NCBI GenBank assembly: GCA_016700055.1
Contig: CP064997.1
Location: 1,240,001-1,304,000 of the forward strand
Source of the DNA: Actinomycetota bacterium
GTDB lineage: Bacteria > Actinomycetota > Acidimicrobiia > Acidimicrobiales > Ilumatobacteraceae
Length of the DNA: 64,000 nucleotides
Direction of reading: 5' to 3'
This document shows, in pieces, positions 17,268 to 25,243 of the stretch; position 1 is the first letter of the stretch; each line of letters opens with the position of its first letter. The position numbers were made by a program, and so were the translations under genes. The notes below the pieces were generated by a model that saw only the letters and a program-made list of their open reading frames with translations, did no database searches and was not told where the DNA came from.

Positions 17268-17675
17268 CTACCCCTCTTCTCTCGAATCGAGCTCCTGCTC
17301 GAGCCACTGCGCGATCGCGCGCAGCGACGAGCCGGGGCCGAAGATCGCCGCGACACCCGCCGCCCGAAGCGTCTGGACGTCGGCCTCGGGGATCACCCCG
17401 CCACCGAACACGAGCACGTCGCCGAGGTCGCGAGCCACGAGCTCTTCGAGCACCCGGGGGAACAAGGTGAGGTGCGCCCCGGAGAGCAGGGACAACCCGA
17501 CCGCGTCGACGTCTTCTTGCAGGGCGGTCTCCGCGATCTGCTCGGGCGTCTGGTGCAACCCGGTGTAGATCACCTCGAAGCCGTGGTCGCGAAGCGCGCG
17601 GGTGATGGTCTTCGCCCCGCGGTCATGGCCGTCCAAACCCGGCTTCGCCACGACTACGCGATACGGCCGCTTCAC
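17268..17675 (-). CDS. Cobalamin-binding small subunit of methylmalonyl-CoA mutase type
   Basis: 135 residues forming only the B12-binding domain. The cobalt-ligating His is in LDGHDRG (D-x-H-x-x-G, H17). VGLSLLSGAH and LVFGGGVIP, with FGPGSSL near the end, are the nucleotide-loop contacts of this domain. In full mutases it is the C-terminal part of the large chain; free-standing forms pair with a separate catalytic chain, which is not in this window. The start is a GTG at 17675; TAGGGT lies 9 nt upstream. It leads the operon with sucC and sucD, which fits a propionate-to-succinate route. It could instead serve a related acyl-CoA mutase. Confidence 0.9.
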   Translation of the reverse strand: MKRPYRVVVAKPGLDGHDRGAKTITRALRDHGFEVIYTGLHQTPEQIAETALQEDVDAVGLSLLSGAHLTLFPRVLEELVARDLGDVLVFGGGVIPEADVQTLRAAGVAAIFGPGSSLRAIAQWLEQELDSREEG

Positions 17676-17758
17676 GAGTCACGCACCCTATTCCCCCTCG
17701 GCCTCGTCCCTCCAACTGCGCCCGCGCGACGTGATGGGTGCGGGGACTTCGTTCGGGG

Positions 17759-17764
17759 CAGACT
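17759..17764 (+). promoter_or_regulatory. Leaderless -10 hexamer (CAGACT)
   Basis: CAGACT 6 nt before the GTG at 17771. The same CAGACT precedes the response regulator and the small membrane protein at 46987. Confidence 0.4.
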
Positions 17765-17770
17765 GACGAC

Positions 17771-18298
17771 GTGCAACGCATCGAGGCACGATTTCGATCC
17801 CCCTTCGCCCGGGCCGTCGTGCCCGTGCTCGCCGGGATCGTGGCGTTCGCCGTGCTCGGGCTGCTGCTGTGGGGGGTGGCTGCGCTGATGGCCGGCGGGG
17901 ACGAGGCCACGACGACCTTCACCCCGGACCGGCTCGAGGTCGGCAACGTCGAACGTTGGGCGGACTCGATCCGAGAGGACGGCCCGATCATCTTCGCCGG
18001 CCTCGGGACGACCACGGGCGAGCGCACCCTCGTCCTCGATCACACCGGCGACGACCCAGAACGCGGCTGGCGCCTCTACTACGCCCACCCGGCCGACCGG
18101 TCGGCGGCGTGCGCAGTGGAACAGGTCGAGGGCAGCCGCGCCTTCACCGACTGCGAAGGTCGTTCCCTCGACGTAGGCGAGCTGGCCCCACCGACGAACG
18201 GTGAGTTCCCCGTCGTCGAGGATCGCACCCGCCTCGTGATCGAGCTCGGCGCCCGCACCCCGGGCACGGAGACACCACCGACCACCGATTCGAGCTGA
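17771..18298 (+). CDS. Single-pass membrane protein of unknown function
   Basis: 175 residues. A basic N-terminus (QRIEARFRSPFARA) is followed by one membrane helix (VVPVLAGIVAFAVLGLLLWGVAALM), then an extracytoplasmic domain of about 120 residues with two cysteines (AACAVEQ and FTDCEG) that could form a disulfide. The C-terminus is Thr/Pro-rich. I recognise no family. The start GTG at 17771 is chosen because CAGACT lies 6 nt before it; the frame opens further upstream at 17738 without a promoter or ribosome site. The serpin gene follows after 48 bp and could be cotranscribed. Confidence 0.7.
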   Translation: MQRIEARFRSPFARAVVPVLAGIVAFAVLGLLLWGVAALMAGGDEATTTFTPDRLEVGNVERWADSIREDGPIIFAGLGTTTGERTLVLDHTGDDPERGWRLYYAHPADRSAACAVEQVEGSRAFTDCEGRSLDVGELAPPTNGEFPVVEDRTRLVIELGARTPGTETPPTTDSS

Positions 18299-18346
18299 CG
18301 CCCGATTCGAGCTGACACCTCGCCGCAGAGATCGGAGACCGACCGA

Positions 18347-19711
18347 ATGGCCAATTTCGACCGGCGCACCTTCATCGCCCTGCTCTCCACGCCGGCGGTC
18401 CTGTCGCTGTTGCAGGCGTGCGGCGGCGACGACGCCAGCGACACCGACGGCACCGACGCCGGCCCCGACGACACCGCGACGTCTACCACGGCGGCCACCG
18501 CCGTTGGCTTCGGTGAGGCCCGCTCGGGGGTGCCGCGCGAGGCCGGTGACCCTGCGGCTGCGGCGGGCGCGGCGCGTGCGGTCAACGCGTTCGCCGCCGA
18601 TCTGTACCAGCGGATCGCCGCCGACACGACGAACCTGGTGTTCTCGCCGGCCAGCATCCTGATCGCCCTTGCCATGGCGCGCGCCGGTGCCGCCGGCGCC
18701 ACGGCGAACGAGATGGACGCCGTCCTGCACACCGACCAGGCCGGCCCGGCCGAAGTGGCGATCCACCCGGCGATGAACTCGCTCACCGCCGCCCTCGAGG
18801 AACGCAGTGGGTCGTTCCCCACAGGTGACGGAGACGCCGACGTTCGGCTCGCGATCGCCAACTCGCTCTGGGGGCAGGACGGCCTGGCATGGGCCGAGGC
18901 CTTCTTGGACCTGCTCGCCGCGCAGTACGGCGCCGGGCTGCGCCTCGTCGACTACGTCGGCGATCCAGAGGCTGCGCGCGCCTCGATCAACACCTGGGTG
19001 AACGACGAGACCGAGGGCCGGATCCCCGAGCTCCTCGCGCAGGGCACGGTCAGCGCGGACTCACGGCTGACGCTGGTGAACGCCGTCTACCTGAAGGCTC
19101 CGTGGTTGCAGCCCTTCGTCGAGGACGCCACCGTCACAGGTGCGTTCACCACCGTGTCGGGTGCGACCGTGCAGGTGCCGATGATGCACGCCTCGCGCTC
19201 GTTCGCCCACGCCATTGGTTCGCGCTGGCAGGCGGTGGAGATCCCCTACGTCGGCGGCTCGCTCGCGATGCTGCTCGTCGTCCCCGACGCCGGAGCGCTC
19301 GGCGAGGTGGAGCAGGGCCTCGGCTCCGGGCTTCTGGACGAGATCGCCGCTTCGCTCGGGCGCCGCCAGGTGAACCTCGGGATGCCCAAGTTCGACATCG
19401 AGACCAAGGCCGAGCTCACATCGCTGCTCGCCGCGCTCGGCATGCCCAGCGCGTTCGACCCGAACGCCGCCGACTTCAGCGCGATGACCGCCGAGGAACA
19501 GCTCTTCATCGGCTTCGTCGTCCACCAGGCGAACATCACCGTCGACGAGGCCGGCACCGAGGCCGCGGCGGCTACCGCGGTCGGCATGGAGGCCACCGCC
19601 GCACCGAGCGATCCTGTGGAGCTCGAGATCGACCGTCCGTTCGTGTACCTGCTGCGCGACGTACCGACCGGCACCGTGCTGTTCCTCGGGCGCGTCGGCG
19701 ACCCGTCCTGA
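18347..19711 (+). CDS. Tat-exported lipoprotein serpin (protease inhibitor family)
   Basis: 454 residues. The leader FDRRTFIALLSTPAVLSLLQAC has a twin arginine and a Cys for lipid attachment; a Thr/Asp-rich linker of about 45 residues follows. The rest is a complete serpin fold: NLVFSPASILIALAMARAGA, LVNAVYLKAPW, and the C-terminal signature DRPFVYLLRDVPTGTVLFLGRV. The reactive loop EAGTEAAAATAVGMEAT matches the small-residue hinge of inhibitory serpins, which must insert into a beta-sheet. By spacing, the scissile bond is near Thr-Ala, but that is an estimate. It would trap an extracellular serine or cysteine protease. The ribosome site is a CGGAGA before 18347. Confidence 0.93.
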   Translation: MANFDRRTFIALLSTPAVLSLLQACGGDDASDTDGTDAGPDDTATSTTAATAVGFGEARSGVPREAGDPAAAAGAARAVNAFAADLYQRIAADTTNLVFSPASILIALAMARAGAAGATANEMDAVLHTDQAGPAEVAIHPAMNSLTAALEERSGSFPTGDGDADVRLAIANSLWGQDGLAWAEAFLDLLAAQYGAGLRLVDYVGDPEAARASINTWVNDETEGRIPELLAQGTVSADSRLTLVNAVYLKAPWLQPFVEDATVTGAFTTVSGATVQVPMMHASRSFAHAIGSRWQAVEIPYVGGSLAMLLVVPDAGALGEVEQGLGSGLLDEIAASLGRRQVNLGMPKFDIETKAELTSLLAALGMPSAFDPNAADFSAMTAEEQLFIGFVVHQANITVDEAGTEAAAATAVGMEATAAPSDPVELEIDRPFVYLLRDVPTGTVLFLGRVGDPS

Positions 19712-19724
19712 GCCTGGTCGCCGG

Positions 19725-20153
19725 TCAGCGGGCGGGGACGGCGCCGAGCAGGCGCAGCGCGAACTGCTCGGCGTGCTCGTCGAGCTTCGCGCGATGCAGC
19801 GCGAGGCCGCCGACGACGTCGGCGCCGGTCGCGGCGAGCGCAGCCGTCATCTTGTCGAGGGTCTTGCCCGGGTTGATCGCGAACGTGCAGAAGACCGCCG
19901 CCTGCTTGCCGCTCATCGCCGGTAGCCCGGCGATCGCCCCGAGTGCCCACGGCGACTGACCGACCACGAAGGCCCCGTGCACCCACGTGCCGACGAGCAC
20001 GATGTCGGCCGCCTGGATGGACGCGTGATCGGGTTCCTTCACGCGGGACAGGCCCGTGATCGTCCAGCCGTCGGCGGCCAGGTTGTGGCCAATCAGCTCG
20101 GCTGCCTTCCAGGTGTGGCCGGTGAAGCTCTCCACCAGCAGTGCTGCCTTCAT
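19725..20153 (-). CDS. Flavodoxin-like FMN-binding protein
   Basis: 142 residues. The start MKAALLVESFTGHTWKAAELIG is an FMN phosphate loop (S-F-T-G-H-T), and ADIVLVGTWVHGAFVVGQSP is the second FMN loop with an aromatic residue. The protein is probably a small soluble flavodoxin or NAD(P)H-dependent quinone reductase. The ATG at 20153 has TAGATT 7 nt upstream, a leaderless pattern; a longer frame to 20258 overlaps the helicase gene and is not used. It is convergent with the serpin gene, only 13 bp away. A redox partner is not obvious nearby. Confidence 0.82.
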   Translation of the reverse strand: MKAALLVESFTGHTWKAAELIGHNLAADGWTITGLSRVKEPDHASIQAADIVLVGTWVHGAFVVGQSPWALGAIAGLPAMSGKQAAVFCTFAINPGKTLDKMTAALAATGADVVGGLALHRAKLDEHAEQFALRLLGAVPAR

Positions 20154-20160
20154 GGCGGCG

Positions 20161-20166
20161 AATCTA
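20161..20166 (-). promoter_or_regulatory. Leaderless -10 hexamer of the flavodoxin gene
   Basis: TAGATT on the minus strand, 7 nt before the ATG at 20153. It overlaps the stop region of the helicase gene. Confidence 0.45.
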
Positions 20167-22431
20167 GAGCTTGGTGAGTGGAGCCCATGCCATCGCGAGG
20201 TGCTTCGTGCCGGCGTCACGGAAGCGGATCGTGGCCTCGGCCTTGTCGTCGACCCCACGGATCTCGATCACCACGCCCTCGCCGAAGGCAGGGTGCTCGA
20301 CGTCGTCGCCGACGCGCAGCCCGAGCTGCTGGCTGTTCGTCGGCTGGGTGACCGAGGGCCTGCGCCCGGCCGTGATCGCGGCGTCGACGACGCGTTCGCG
20401 GTGTGCTTCACGGGCTGCGTCGTCGTCGGCACCGTGACGTCCGCGGCGCCGGTACGCGGGCGTCTCCCCCCAGCCGTCGTGGGCGGCGCGCTGGGAGAGC
20501 CGGCGAGCCGATCGACCACCGGCACCGCCCACTTGCTCGACGAGCTCGTCGGGGATCTCGTCCAAGAACCGTGAGGGTGGGTTGTACTGCGTGGATCCGA
20601 ACAGGTTCCGGCTCCACGCGTGCGTGACGAAGAGGCGCTCGCGGGCGCGGGTGATGCCGACGTATGCGAGCCGGCGTTCCTCCTCGAGCTCGTCGGGCTC
20701 GGTGAGCGCACGGATGTGGGGGAACACGCCCTCTTCCATCCCGACGAGGAACACGACGGGGAACTCGAGCCCCTTCGCCGAGTGCAGCGTCATCAGCACC
20801 ACCTGGTCGTCGTCGTCGATGTCGTCGGTGTCGGCGACGAGGGACACCTGCTGCAAGAACTCTTCGATCTGGGTGAACTCACGTGCGGAACCGACCAGCT
20901 CGCCGAGGTTCTCCAGCCGGCCGGCGGACTCGACGGAGTGCTCGGCCTCGAGCTCGCCGAGGTAGCCGGACTCGTCGAGCGCGGCCTGCAGCAGGTCACC
21001 GGGACCGGCAGTGCCGATCTGCGCGCTGAGCGAGTCGAGCAGGCGGACGAACGACTCGACGCCTCGCGACGCCGGGCCGGTGATCCCCGCTTCGTCCACC
21101 CTGCGCAGGGCGTCGACGAAGGGGATCCCTTCTGCCGTGGCCAGTGCGTCGAGCTTGGCGATGCTGGTTTCGCCGACACCCCGCTTCGGGACGTTCAGCA
21201 CCCGCTTGACGCTGACCTCGTCGGCCGGGTTGACGACGGCGCGCAGGTAGGCGAGGGCGTCCTTTACCTCACGCCGGTCGTAGAAGCGGGTGCCGCCGAC
21301 CACCTTGTAGGGGATGCCGAAGCGCATCAGCGCCTCTTCCACCACCCGGCTCTGGGCGTTGGTGCGGTAGAAGACCGCGGTCTCCCGCCAGTTCCGGCCC
21401 TCGGCGTGCAGTGACATCAGCGTGCGGCCGACGAACGTGGCCTCGTCGCCCTCGTCCTCGGCGTGGTAGCGAACGATCCGCTCGCCGTGTCCGGCGTCGG
21501 TCCACAGCTCCTTCGGCTTGCGCCCGAGGTTCTGCGCGATCACCGCGTTGGCGGCGTCGAGGATGGTCTGCGTGCTGCGGTAGTTCTGGTCGAGCACCAC
21601 CGTGGTCACGTCCGGGAAAGCATCTTCGAACTGCATGATGTTGCGGAAGTCGGCGCCGCGGAAGCGGTAGATCGATTGATCGGTGTCACCGACGACGCAC
21701 ACGTTGTGGTGCTGCGCGCCGAGCAGCAACACGATCTCGTTCTGGGCCAGGTTCGTGTCCTGGTACTCGTCGATGAGGATGTGCTCGAACCGCTCCTGGT
21801 ACTCGGCGAGCACGTCGTGCTCGCGTCGCAGCAGCAGCACGGTGTTCATCAACAGGTCGTCGAAGTCCATCGCTCCGGCACGCACCAGCCGGGCCTGGTA
21901 CTCGCGGTATATGTCGGCGTGCTTGCGGTCGAAGATGCTCCCGGCGCGCTGCGCGGCGTCGTCGGGGCCGACGAGCTCGTTCTTCCACATCGAGATCACC
22001 GCGTGGACGCCGCGTGGGGTGAACCGCTTGGGGTCGAGGGCCAGGTCGCGGATCACGTAGCCGGTCAGGCGCTGGGCGTCGGCCTGGTCGTAGATGCTGA
22101 ACGTCTTCGGGTAGCCGAGCCGGTCGGCGTGGGCGCGCAGGATGCGCACGCAGGCGGCGTGGAAGGTGGAGACCCACATCTTCTTCGCCACCGGCCCGAC
22201 GAGGGCGCTCACCCGGTGGCGCATCTCGTCGGCAGCCTTGTTGGTGAAGGTGATCGCGAGGATGTGCATCGGGTGCACCCCGTGCTCGCCGATCAGGTGG
22301 GCGATGCGATGGGTGAGGACCCGGGTCTTGCCGGATCCGGCACCGGCGACGACGAGCAGCGGTCCCATGTGATGGACGACGGCGTCGAGCTGGTCGGGGT
22401 TCAAGCCGTCGAGCGGCGGCGGGGTGCTCAT
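20164..22431 (-). CDS. pcrA: ATP-dependent DNA helicase, PcrA/UvrD family
   Basis: 755 residues, superfamily 1 helicase moving 3' to 5' on DNA in repair and replication. Motif I is GAGSGKTRVL, motif II DEYQDTN, motif III GDTDQSIYRFRGAD, motif IV QNYRST, motif V LMTLHSAKGLEFP and motif VI AYVGITRARERL. The C-terminus has the PcrA-type tudor-like end with GLRVGDDVEHPAFGEGVV. The ATG at 22431 gives MSTPPPLDGLNPDQLDAV; TAGACT lies 9 nt upstream. The residue after GD in motif III is Thr, a small variation. The name pcrA rather than uvrD is by convention for actinobacteria. Confidence 0.96.
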   Translation of the reverse strand: MSTPPPLDGLNPDQLDAVVHHMGPLLVVAGAGSGKTRVLTHRIAHLIGEHGVHPMHILAITFTNKAADEMRHRVSALVGPVAKKMWVSTFHAACVRILRAHADRLGYPKTFSIYDQADAQRLTGYVIRDLALDPKRFTPRGVHAVISMWKNELVGPDDAAQRAGSIFDRKHADIYREYQARLVRAGAMDFDDLLMNTVLLLRREHDVLAEYQERFEHILIDEYQDTNLAQNEIVLLLGAQHHNVCVVGDTDQSIYRFRGADFRNIMQFEDAFPDVTTVVLDQNYRSTQTILDAANAVIAQNLGRKPKELWTDAGHGERIVRYHAEDEGDEATFVGRTLMSLHAEGRNWRETAVFYRTNAQSRVVEEALMRFGIPYKVVGGTRFYDRREVKDALAYLRAVVNPADEVSVKRVLNVPKRGVGETSIAKLDALATAEGIPFVDALRRVDEAGITGPASRGVESFVRLLDSLSAQIGTAGPGDLLQAALDESGYLGELEAEHSVESAGRLENLGELVGSAREFTQIEEFLQQVSLVADTDDIDDDDQVVLMTLHSAKGLEFPVVFLVGMEEGVFPHIRALTEPDELEEERRLAYVGITRARERLFVTHAWSRNLFGSTQYNPPSRFLDEIPDELVEQVGGAGGRSARRLSQRAAHDGWGETPAYRRRGRHGADDDAAREAHRERVVDAAITAGRRPSVTQPTNSQQLGLRVGDDVEHPAFGEGVVIEIRGVDDKAEATIRFRDAGTKHLAMAWAPLTKL

Positions 22432-22471
22432 GACCCCGCCAGTCTACGAACCCCCTGTAACCCTCTCCCCG

Positions 22472-22553
22472 AACCGCAGCTATCGCGCCAATGTGTCAAC
22501 CAAACGACCCTGAGCGCAGGTTCGTTGACACATTGGCGCGCAAGCTGCGGTTT
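22472..22553. repeat. Long imperfect inverted repeat with GACACAT...GCGCG core
   Basis: Arms of about 29 bp: AACCGCAGCT-n2-CGCGCCAATGTGTCAAC on the left and its complement GTTGACACATTGGCGCG-n2-AGCTGCGGTT on the right, separated by about 24 nt. It follows the stop of the Asp/Thr-rich protein gene and precedes the helicase promoter. The core TGACACAT-n-GCGCG is shared, with one extra base, with the loops of the hairpin repeats at 3368 and 47052. Confidence 0.8.
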
Positions 22554-22556
22554 GGG

Positions 22557-23057
22557 TCAGGGGGTCGTGTCCGCGGTCGTGTCTTCGGTCGAGTCAGCGG
22601 AGGAGTCGCGGTGGGGGAACACGCCCTCGTTGACCATCGTGGTGATCCGGGTCTCGGCTTCGGCGACGAGGGCGTCGATCACCGTCTGGGGATCGACCGA
22701 GTTCGCCTCGGCCACCTCGGCGATGGTCTGGCCGTCGCGCAACGCGGTGGCCAGCTCCTCTTCGGTGATGCCGATCGTCTCGGCCGCGGTCGACAGGCCA
22801 CGCATGAACCGGCCGTGACGGCCGTGGCCACCGCGGTGTCTCTCGGTGGTCGTGTCGTCGGTCGTGTCGTCGGTCGTGTCGTCGGTGGTCGTGTCGTCGG
22901 TGGTCGTGTCGTCGGTGGTCGTGCCGTCGTCCTGGGACACCCACTCGGGCAGGACAGTGGCTCCGGCTCCGCCGGGCACCGTCATGACCAGTCCCGCTCC
23001 GGCACCGACGGCGAGGCCGACACCGAGTCCGATGGTCGCCATGCGTTTGCTCTTCAT
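22557..23057 (-). CDS. Secreted Asp/Thr-repeat protein with helical repeat domain
   Basis: 166 residues. Signal peptide MKSKRMATIGLGVGLAVGAGAGLVM, then a low-complexity stretch of DDTTT repeats (12- to 15-bp direct repeats in the DNA at about 22850-22925), a His/Arg/Gly-rich patch and a helical module, IGITEEELATALRDGQTIAEVAEANSVDP. This last module, G-I-T-E-E-E-L-x-x-A-L, is frequent in exported actinobacterial proteins of unknown role. The C-terminus is again Asp/Thr-rich. It follows the sensor kinase on the same strand after 75 bp and could be an output of that two-component system. A ribosome site (GGAGA) precedes the ATG. Confidence 0.8.
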   Translation of the reverse strand: MKSKRMATIGLGVGLAVGAGAGLVMTVPGGAGATVLPEWVSQDDGTTTDDTTTDDTTTDDTTDDTTDDTTTERHRGGHGRHGRFMRGLSTAAETIGITEEELATALRDGQTIAEVAEANSVDPQTVIDALVAEAETRITTMVNEGVFPHRDSSADSTEDTTADTTP

Positions 23058-23132
23058 GTTGGCTGTCTCCTTCGTTGTTGGCGTCCGGTCCCGCTGGTGG
23101 GCTCCGGCAGTACTCAGGTTGCGGGTTGCAGG

Positions 23133-24509
23133 TCAGCGCCCCGTCGGAGGGGCGTGAGAGCTTGGTGAGAAGCCGTCGACGGCCACGGTGAAGCCCACTT
23201 CGGCGCCGCCGCCGTCGCGATTGCGGGCGAACACCTCGCCGCCGTGGGCCGCGGCCACCTCGGCCACGATCGCGAGGCCGAGGCCCGACCCGGGCAGGGT
23301 GCGTGCGTCCGTAGCGCGATGGAACCGCTCGAAGACGTGGTCGAGGTCGCCGGCGGCGATGCCGGGTCCCCGGTCACGAACTGTGATCCGACCGTCGACC
23401 ACGTCGAGCTCGATCGCTGCATCGGACGCGTCGAACTTCGCCGCGTTGTCGATCAGGTTGGAGATCGCGCGCTCTATTGCCGCCGGCCGCACGACGGCAC
23501 ACGACTCGTCGGCGCTGACCGAGATCACCCGGCCCGTTCGCCTTCGCGCACGGTCGGCGACGGCCTCGGCGAGGGGACCGAGCGCCTGGCTGGTGGCGGC
23601 TTCGTCGTCACGGCGGTCCACGGCGACGGCGACCACCTCCTCCACGAGCGCGACGAGCTCTCCCGCGTCGCGGTCGAGGTCGGCGAGCACCTGCGACCTG
23701 ATCTCGGGGGCGAGGTCGGGATGCCGGCGCAGCACGTCGAGGTTGGTGCGCAGGCTGGTGAGCGGCGTGCGCAGCTCGTGGCCGGCATCCTCCACGAGGC
23801 GTTGCTGCTGCTGGCGCGACGCGGCGAGCGAGTCGAGCATGCGGTCGAAGGCTCGCCCGAGCCGACCTGCCTCGTCGTCGCCCGACACCGGCGTGTCGAC
23901 GTCGAGGTCGCCGGTCGCCGCCACTTGCTCCGCGACGTCGGTGAGTCGTCTGATGCGTTTGGTGACGCCGTGCGCCAGCAACCAGCCGGCGAGGGCGCTG
24001 GCGAGCGCGACGACCCCGACCAGCCACCAGGTCCGCGCCCGCAGCGAAGCGAGGACGCGGTCGGTCTCGGTCAGGTAGCGCCCCACCTGGACGGCGCCGC
24101 CTTCGGTGCCGACGGTGACGACTCGGTAACGGGTGCCGTCGACGGCGTCCTTCGACGTGGCGATCGCCCGGCCTGCCTCCAGCTCGGCCAGCGAGCGCTG
24201 CACCTCCCCGACCGGCAGCGCCACGCCCTGTGACGCATCGAGCACTTCCCCGCCGGTGTCGAGCACCTGCACGACGTATTGGTCGACGCCGAAGACCCGC
24301 TCCGGAACGATGACGAGCGGCCCCGTATCGCGGGCGCGAGGCCGCTCGCGGGGGCTCAGGATCAGCACGTCGGCGGCTGACCACAGCGACTCGTCGATCT
24401 CTTCCATCAACCGGCTATGAGTGGCCCGCAACGAGAGCCCGCCGACCAGCGCGGTCGCCACCGCGCTCACCAGTGCGAGAGCCAGCGCCACCTTCCATCG
24501 CAGACTCAT
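23133..24509 (-). CDS. Two-component sensor histidine kinase (MprB/BaeS-like)
   Basis: 458 residues. Membrane helix 1 is ALALALVSAVATALVGG; a periplasmic domain runs to about residue 160; helix 2 is WWLVGVVALASALAGWLL. A HAMP region follows, then the phosphorylated His in EDAGHELRTPLTSL (H244). The ATPase domain has NLIDNAAKFDA (N box), DRGPGI (G1) and GSGLGLAIV (G2). It phosphorylates the regulator encoded just upstream; the gap is 4 bp. The architecture resembles mycobacterial MprB and TrcS. The signal sensed is unknown; the periplasmic part has no recognised fold. The downstream secreted protein gene is a possible target. Confidence 0.95.
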   Translation of the reverse strand: MSLRWKVALALALVSAVATALVGGLSLRATHSRLMEEIDESLWSAADVLILSPRERPRARDTGPLVIVPERVFGVDQYVVQVLDTGGEVLDASQGVALPVGEVQRSLAELEAGRAIATSKDAVDGTRYRVVTVGTEGGAVQVGRYLTETDRVLASLRARTWWLVGVVALASALAGWLLAHGVTKRIRRLTDVAEQVAATGDLDVDTPVSGDDEAGRLGRAFDRMLDSLAASRQQQQRLVEDAGHELRTPLTSLRTNLDVLRRHPDLAPEIRSQVLADLDRDAGELVALVEEVVAVAVDRRDDEAATSQALGPLAEAVADRARRRTGRVISVSADESCAVVRPAAIERAISNLIDNAAKFDASDAAIELDVVDGRITVRDRGPGIAAGDLDHVFERFHRATDARTLPGSGLGLAIVAEVAAAHGGEVFARNRDGGGAEVGFTVAVDGFSPSSHAPPTGR

Positions 24510-24513
24510 CGGC

Positions 24514-25200
24514 TCAGCTCCCGCGAACGGTGTAGCCGACGCCGCGCACCGTGTGGATCAGCGGCACGAGGCCGTCGAGGTCGATCTTGCGGCGCAGATA
24601 CCCGATGTAGACCGCGAGGTTCTTCGAATCCGGCCCGAAGTCGTACCCCCAGATCCGGTCGTAGATGGTGGAGTGACCAAGGACGATCCCCGCGTTGCGG
24701 ATCAGCAGCTCGAGCAGATCGAACTCGGTCTTCGACAGCTCGACCTCGAGCTCGCCGCGCCAGACGCGGCGAGCCGCCGGGTCGAGGCGCAGGTCGGCGA
24801 CGCGCAGCACCGCCGAGGCGGCCGCGCCGTCGACCTGCGTCCGGCGCAGCAGCGCCCGGAGCCGCGCGAGCAACTCCTCCAGCGCGAACGGCTTGGGCAG
24901 GTAGTCGTCGGCGCCGGCATCGAGGCCGGCCACACGATCCTTGGTCTCGGTGCGCGCGGTCAGCATCAGCACCGGCGTCTTCACCCCTTCTGCTCGTAGC
25001 ACCTTGCACACCGTCAGCCCGTCGAGCACGGGCATCATCACGTCGAGCACGATCACTTCCGGCTGCGCGCTGCGGGTGGCCTCGATCGCCTGCCCGCCGT
25101 CGGCGGCGACCGTGACGTCGTAGCCCTCTAGGGCGAGGGCGCGCTGTAGCGACTCGCGCACCGAACGGTCGTCGTCGGCCAGGAGAACCCGGTTCGCCAC
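24514..25200 (-). CDS. Two-component response regulator, OmpR/PhoB class
   Basis: 228 residues. Receiver domain 1-120: acidic triad ADDD (residues 8-11), phosphoacceptor D53 in VIVLDVMMPVLDG, and LMLTART with PKPF holding the switch Thr and Lys. The C-terminal winged helix has SKTEFDLLELLIRN and the final TVRGVGYTVR signature. It resembles MprA. The GTG at 25200 is chosen since the protein then begins NRVLLADDD, with CAGACT 7 nt upstream in a leaderless arrangement; the longer upstream frame is out of the family. It precedes its kinase by 4 bp. Confidence 0.95.
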   Translation of the reverse strand: MANRVLLADDDRSVRESLQRALALEGYDVTVAADGGQAIEATRSAQPEVIVLDVMMPVLDGLTVCKVLRAEGVKTPVLMLTARTETKDRVAGLDAGADDYLPKPFALEELLARLRALLRRTQVDGAAASAVLRVADLRLDPAARRVWRGELEVELSKTEFDLLELLIRNAGIVLGHSTIYDRIWGYDFGPDSKNLAVYIGYLRRKIDLDGLVPLIHTVRGVGYTVRGS

Positions 25201-25207
25201 GGCGCCG

Positions 25208-25213
25208 AGTCTG
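25208..25213 (-). promoter_or_regulatory. Leaderless -10 hexamer of the response-regulator gene
   Basis: CAGACT on the minus strand, 7 nt before the GTG at 25200. Confidence 0.4.
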
Positions 25214-25243
25214 GCGCGACGACGTAAGAACGCGGTGTGACCC

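Noticed and set aside
22472..22553. Inverted repeat as terminal repeats of an insertion sequence
   Set aside because: Arms are only 24 nt apart, with no transposase gene and no flanking target duplication seen.
22840..22930. Direct repeats of GTCGTGTCGTCGGTG type as a possible CRISPR or iteron array
   Set aside because: They encode the DDTTT stretch of a secreted protein in frame; no spacers and no replication gene nearby.
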